This document shows positions 60,411 to 64,000 of a stretch of DNA of 64,000 bases, piece after piece. Within the stretch, counting starts at the first letter, position 1, and every line of letters begins with the position of its first letter. Source of the stretch: Streptomyces finlayi. Lineage in GTDB: Bacteria; Actinomycetota; Actinomycetes; Streptomycetales; Streptomycetaceae. The DNA is taken from contig NZ_CP045702.1 of NCBI RefSeq assembly GCF_014216315.1, positions 868,001-932,000 of the forward strand. The letters run 5' to 3'. The notes beneath the pieces are model-generated. The model was not told the origin of the DNA, did no database searches, and worked only from the letters and a program-made list of their open reading frames with translations. The position numbers and the translations under genes are program-made.

Positions 60411-61526
60411 TCAGCCTCCCAGTTGGCGGTGGCGTGCGGCGAGCGCCGCCGCCCCCTCCTCGGTCAGCGAGCCGAAGAGCCGCAGCCGTGAGATTCCGCC
60501 GTCCGGGAAGATGTCGATCCGGACGTGGGTGCCGACGACGGGCTCCGGCAGGACGAACCGGTGGTTGGTGTCGGGCTGGAGCCGGGTCCTGGGCAGGACT
60601 TCGGCCCAGTCACCGGTGTCCCCGTCACGTACCGAGAGCGTCGCCCAGCCGGCCGAGTTGCCCTTGAGGTAGGCGGTGTCGATCTCGACGGCACCGATCC
60701 GCGCCTGAGCGGCCAGCCGGTAGCGGATCCAGTCGTTGCCCCGGTCACGGCGGCGCCTGGTCTCCCAGCCGTCGTCCATCTTGTGGGAACGGCCGGGCTG
60801 GATCGTGTTCGTGGCCGGGGAGTAGAAGCGGTCGGAGGCGTCCTCGACCTGCGTGCCGTTCTCCAGGGCCGCAAGGTCGAAGGTGCCGAGCGCGGCCAGC
60901 CAGACGGGGTCGGGGGCGACCTCTCCGTACACCCGCAGCCGCGCTATGCCGCCGTCCGGGTGCTGGTTGACCCGCAGGTGGGTGAAGCGCTGCCCGGCGT
61001 CCACGACGAAGCCGTTGGCCGCGTGACCGCCGACGGCGGTACGGGGAAGGAGCGTTGTCCACTTCACGTCCGGCGCGAGCAGTTCCTCGGGCGACGGGGA
61101 TCCGGGCAGGGACACCGCCTGGACGGAGACCGCCTGCGGGTAGTTTCCCCGGAAGTGCGCGGTGTCGACGACCAGTCCGCGTACGACACCGGGAGCCCCG
61201 AGCCGGACGAGCGCCCAGTCGTGGTCCTCGTCGGTGGGGTGGGGCCGCGTGGCGCTCACGCCGCGGCGGCGCCGGGTCTCCCAGCCGTCCATGATCTTGC
61301 CCTTGTGCCCGAAACGCTCGGGGTCGAAGGAGGCGGGTCCGGGTTTGAGGAGATTCTCGCGCTCGGCGAAGAACTCGTCGTTGGCGGCGATCACTCCGGC
61401 GCCGAGACGGCGGTCCGCGAGGTCGACGAGCCGGGTGAAGGGGAAGTCCGCGGTGCGGTAGTCGGCGTACGGGTCGCCACCGCCGTACGGGCTCGCGTCT
61501 CCGGTGAAGTGCGGGACAGCCGTCAT
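60411..61526 (-). CDS. alc: Allantoicase
   Basis: This 371-residue protein consists of two allantoicase repeats, each with KIMDGWETRRRR or KMDDGWETRRRR, an RLGAPGVVRGLVVDTAHFRGNYPQ-type strand and an HPDGGIARLRVYG or FPDGGISRLRLFG end. It hydrolyses allantoate to ureidoglycolate and urea. ATG 61526 is two bases after the allantoinase stop, so the two genes form an operon for purine-ring nitrogen recovery. The longer open frame upstream belongs to allantoinase in another phase. Confidence 0.93.
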   Translation of the reverse strand: MTAVPHFTGDASPYGGGDPYADYRTADFPFTRLVDLADRRLGAGVIAANDEFFAERENLLKPGPASFDPERFGHKGKIMDGWETRRRRGVSATRPHPTDEDHDWALVRLGAPGVVRGLVVDTAHFRGNYPQAVSVQAVSLPGSPSPEELLAPDVKWTTLLPRTAVGGHAANGFVVDAGQRFTHLRVNQHPDGGIARLRVYGEVAPDPVWLAALGTFDLAALENGTQVEDASDRFYSPATNTIQPGRSHKMDDGWETRRRRDRGNDWIRYRLAAQARIGAVEIDTAYLKGNSAGWATLSVRDGDTGDWAEVLPRTRLQPDTNHRFVLPEPVVGTHVRIDIFPDGGISRLRLFGSLTEEGAAALAARHRQLGG

Positions 61527-61528
61527 GG

Positions 61529-62872
61529 TCAGGAGTTCCTTTCGAGCAGTCGGCCGGTGGGGCCGGTGAGGACGCCTTCGTCCGCGATCCGTACGCCGCG
61601 CAGCCAGGTTGACTTGACGACGCCGTGCAGGGTCTTGCCCGCGTAGGCGGTGACCTGGTTTCGGTGGAAGAGTCCGGCCGGGTCGACGGTGAAGGTCTCG
61701 TCGGGTGCGAGGACGGCGAAGTCGGCGTCGCGGCCCGCCTCGATGGCGCCCTTGCGGGTCAGTCCGGCCAGTTCGGCGGGGGCGGCGGACATCCAGCGCA
61801 CCACGTCGTCGATGCCGTGGCCGCGCCTGCGGGCCTCGGTCCAGATCGCGGGGAGGCCGAGCTGGAGGGAGGAGATGCCGCCCCACGCGGAGGCGAAGTC
61901 CGGCGTCTTGAGGTCGGTGGTGCAGGGCGAGTGGTCGGAGACGATGCAGTCGATCGTGCCGTCGGCGAGCCCCTGCCACAGCGCGTCCTGGTTGGCGGCC
62001 TCACGGATGGGCGGGCAGCACTTGAACTCCGTCGCGCCGTCCGGGACCTCCTCCGCGGTGAGGGTGAGGAAGTGCGGGCAGGACTCGACGGAGACACGGA
62101 CGCCCTCGCGCTTGGCGGCCGCGATCGGCTCCAGCGCGTCGCTGGACGACAGGTGGAGCACGTGGACGCGGGCGTTCAGCCGCTTGGCGTGGGCGATGAG
62201 GCCGATGATCGCGGTGTTCTCCGCGTCGCGCGGACGGGAGGCGAGGAAGTCGGCGTACGCGGGACCGCCGCGCTGCGGGGCGGCCTCCAGGTGATGCGGA
62301 TCCTCGGCATGCACGATCAGGAGGCCGCCGAGATCCGAGATCTCGGCCATGGACCGGGCCAGCTGCTCCTGGTCCAGCTCCGGGAACTCCTCGACGCCCG
62401 AAGGCGACAGGAAGCACTTGAAGCCGAAGACGCCGGCCTTGTACAGCGGGCGCAGGTCCTTGGTGTTGGTCGGGATCGCGCCGCCCCAGAAGCCTGTGTC
62501 GACGTGCACCTTGGGGGCGGCGACCTGCCGCTTGGTGCGCAGGTGGTCGACGGTGGTGGTCGGCGGGAGGGAGTTGAGCGGCATGTCGAGGAGGGTGGTG
62601 ATGCCGCCCGCCGCGGCAGCGCGGGTGGCGGTGTGGAAGCCTTCCCACTCGGTGCGGCCGGGGTCGTTCACATGCACGTGGGTGTCGACGAGGCCGGGCA
62701 GCAGGACGTCGTCGCCGAAGTCCGCCAGGCGGGCACCCGCGGGTACCTCGGCGTCGTACGGAAGGACGGCGTCGATCGTTCCGTCGGCGACGGCGACCGT
62801 CGCGGGGCGCGTCCCTCCGGGGGTGACGACGCGCGTCGAGCGCAGTACCAGGTTCACGTCCGCACCGGACAC
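61529..62872 (-). CDS. allB: Allantoinase
   Basis: This 447-residue amidohydrolase opens the hydantoin ring of allantoin to allantoate. It has the metal-binding HVH in LPGLVDTHVHVNDPGRTEWEGF, the lysine region GVFGFKCFLSPSG, LIVHAEDP, HVLHLSSSD, SVESCPHFLTL and the Asp motif IVSDHSPCTTDLK. The GTG start at 62872 gives the usual family length. It is transcribed away from an IclR-family gene, with repeated operator-like motifs between. Confidence 0.94.
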   Translation of the reverse strand: MSGADVNLVLRSTRVVTPGGTRPATVAVADGTIDAVLPYDAEVPAGARLADFGDDVLLPGLVDTHVHVNDPGRTEWEGFHTATRAAAAGGITTLLDMPLNSLPPTTTVDHLRTKRQVAAPKVHVDTGFWGGAIPTNTKDLRPLYKAGVFGFKCFLSPSGVEEFPELDQEQLARSMAEISDLGGLLIVHAEDPHHLEAAPQRGGPAYADFLASRPRDAENTAIIGLIAHAKRLNARVHVLHLSSSDALEPIAAAKREGVRVSVESCPHFLTLTAEEVPDGATEFKCCPPIREAANQDALWQGLADGTIDCIVSDHSPCTTDLKTPDFASAWGGISSLQLGLPAIWTEARRRGHGIDDVVRWMSAAPAELAGLTRKGAIEAGRDADFAVLAPDETFTVDPAGLFHRNQVTAYAGKTLHGVVKSTWLRGVRIADEGVLTGPTGRLLERNS

Positions 62873-62908
62873 CTGTGCTCCTCACTTCGTGGCTTCGGCG
62901 AAACGCGA

Positions 62909-62950
62909 GGTTTCAGCGAACCGTTGCCCGATGGTTTCAACGAACTGTTG
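62909..62950. promoter_or_regulatory. Direct repeats upstream of allantoinase (IclR-type sites)
   Basis: GGTTTCAGCGAACCGTTG (62909-62926) and GGTTTCAACGAACTGTTG (62933-62950) are 18-base direct repeats with 16 identities, 24 bases apart, just before the allB start. TTTC-N2-CGAA fits short IclR-family boxes. A partial third copy (GGTTTCCACGAAG) lies at 63038-63050. Confidence 0.65.
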
Positions 62951-63060
62951 AAGGAGTCTTCATCGGGGATTCCTCCTCGTCAAGACCTCCACTCTGCTCG
63001 CCGGACGGCGAGTCGACCACCGATGCGCATAACTGGAGGTTTCCACGAAGTAAAAGATTG

Positions 63061-63077
63061 ATTCCGCAGCGCGGAAT
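63061..63077. promoter_or_regulatory. Palindromic operator in the allB/IclR divergent region
   Basis: ATTCCGC-AGC-GCGGAAT is a perfect 17-base palindrome near the middle of the 368-base gap between allB and the IclR gene. An IclR-family dimer site is likely; it may control allB, the regulator, or both. The rest of the gap (to 63240) holds no gene that I can support. Confidence 0.65.
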
Positions 63078-63240
63078 GTAGCATGGCCCAGGAAGAGCCT
63101 CGGGTGAGTGCTCCGCCGACCTGCGACACCTGGACAGAACAGCCCCTGACCGGCAAGGACGCCGCCCGGGAACAGTGGGCTGTTCGGGAACCGCCCGGTA
63201 GGCTGGCGCCTTGCTGTTCCGCATCGAAAGGACCGTTGAC

Positions 63241-64000
63241 GTGCCGCCGTCCCACGCCAGCACATCCGACTCCAAGCCCGCCGGCCCCAGCGGCGGTGTG
63301 CAGTCCCTTGAACGCGCCTTCGATCTGCTGGAACGGATGGCGGACGCCGGGGGCGAGGTCGGGCTGAGTGAGCTCTCCGCGAGCAGCGGACTGCCCCTGC
63401 CCACCATTCACCGGCTGATGCGCACCCTGGTCGTGTGCGGTTACGTCCGCCAGCAGCCCAACCGTCGTTACGCGCTCGGCCCCCGGCTGATCCGCCTCGG
63501 CGAGTCCGCGTCCCGGCTGCTCGGCACCTGGGCACGCCCGTACCTCCAGCGCCTGGTCGAGGAGACCGGCGAGACGGCGAACATGGCCCTGCTGGACGGC
63601 GACGAGATCGTGTACGTCGCCCAGGTGCCGTCGAAGCACTCGATGCGCATGTTCACCGAGGTGGGCCGCCGGGTCCTCCCCCACTCCACGGGCGTGGGCA
63701 AGGCCCTCCTGGCGAACACCCCGGCCGACGAGGTGCGGGCCCTGCTCGCCCGTACGGGCATGCCTGCGGCGACCGAGAAGACCATCACGACTCCGGACGG
63801 TTTCCTGGACGCGCTCGATCTGGTGCGCAGGGCCGGTTACGCGGTCGACGACAACGAGCAGGAGATCGGAGTCCGCTGCCTGGCGGTCTCCGTACCCAAC
63901 TCCCCCACGTCGGCGGCGATCTCGATCTCGGGCCCGGCGGGCCGGGTGACGGAGGCGGCGACGGAGCGGATCGTACCGATCCTCCAGCAGGTCGCGAAGG
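63241..64000 (+). CDS. allR: IclR-family regulator of allantoin genes (AllR-like), 3' end beyond window
   Basis: GTG 63241 with AAAGGA upstream opens a frame that runs off the window after about 253 codons, close to the normal 260-270. The winged helix is at about 20-80 (GVQSLERAFDLLERMADAGGEVGLSELSASSGLPLPTIHRLMRTLVVCGYVRQQPNRRYALG). The effector domain follows (NMALLDGDEIVYVAQVPSKHSMRMFTEVGRRVLPHSTGVGKALLA). By position it is the repressor of the divergent allB-alc operon, as known for AllR of Streptomyces, probably released by an intermediate such as allantoin, allantoate or glyoxylate. Confidence 0.9.
   Translation, partial: MPPSHASTSDSKPAGPSGGVQSLERAFDLLERMADAGGEVGLSELSASSGLPLPTIHRLMRTLVVCGYVRQQPNRRYALGPRLIRLGESASRLLGTWARPYLQRLVEETGETANMALLDGDEIVYVAQVPSKHSMRMFTEVGRRVLPHSTGVGKALLANTPADEVRALLARTGMPAATEKTITTPDGFLDALDLVRRAGYAVDDNEQEIGVRCLAVSVPNSPTSAAISISGPAGRVTEAATERIVPILQQVAK

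Overview
This is a high-GC actinobacterial chromosome segment, almost certainly Streptomyces or a close relative. The genes have strongly GC-biased third positions, many GTG starts and short four-base ATGA/GTGA overlaps. The families present also fit: F420-linked oxidoreductases, SpoIIE phosphatases, DUF1876, DUF4913, PcaDC fusions and sugar ABC clusters with a ROK kinase. No rRNA, tRNA, CRISPR array or replication origin was recognised.

Left part (1-28.6 kb), mostly chromosomal backbone. At 1-4.76 kb lies a reductive pyrimidine (or hydantoin) degradation cluster: an LLM flavin/F420 oxidoreductase running off the edge, dihydropyrimidinase, an omega-aminotransferase and beta-ureidopropionase. 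Two near-copy promoters with a shared palindrome drive it. An aldo/keto reductase, a SpoIIE-type phosphatase, a hypothetical protein, a PPOX protein, an HTH regulator divergent from methionine aminopeptidase, a secreted gamma-glutamyltransferase and an MMPL transporter follow. At 15.6-20.2 kb is a persulfide/sulfane-sulfur detoxification regulon: thioredoxin, rhodanese, a CstB-like persulfide dioxygenase-rhodanese, a rhodanese-membrane protein, a TauE/SafE exporter and a CstR-type repressor. Seven ATACCC-N4-GGGTAT-like operators are scattered through it. Next come a four-gene GluABCD-type amino-acid ABC transporter, an SDR, a glutaredoxin, exonuclease III, an MBL hydrolase and a PcaDC fusion.

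Middle part (28.6-40.6 kb), an accessory and conflict island. It contains an integrase remnant, a truncated coiled-coil ORF, a nuclease toxin tip with an Imm21 immunity gene cut off by a decayed IS5-type transposase, and a compact locus trypco2 - trypsin/NTPase/TPR protein - DUF4913. This last locus is the best candidate here for a little-studied biological conflict system. A decayed Rhs/YD-repeat gene follows, whose HINT domain, toxin tip and immunity gene remain intact. The island ends near a universal stress protein that has lost its N-terminal half.

Right part (40.6-64 kb). Stress-type genes (Usp, DUF1876, a truncated Hsp20) precede a five-gene operon: acyl-CoA synthetase, E1 alpha, E1 beta, E2 with two peripheral-subunit-binding domains, and a stand-alone acyl carrier protein, without an E3. 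A sugar or polyol ABC locus follows, with a ROK kinase, ATPase, permease, two tandem paralogous binding lipoproteins and a GntR repressor, divergent from a Gfo/Idh/MocA oxidoreductase. Then come a hotdog thioesterase, P450 and WYL-regulator remnants, an EamA exporter, a DHFR-like reductase, an SDR and an ABM monooxygenase. The window closes with allantoicase, allantoinase and a divergent IclR regulator, i.e. purine-ring catabolism. All functions are inferred from sequence motifs and context; no database search was run.
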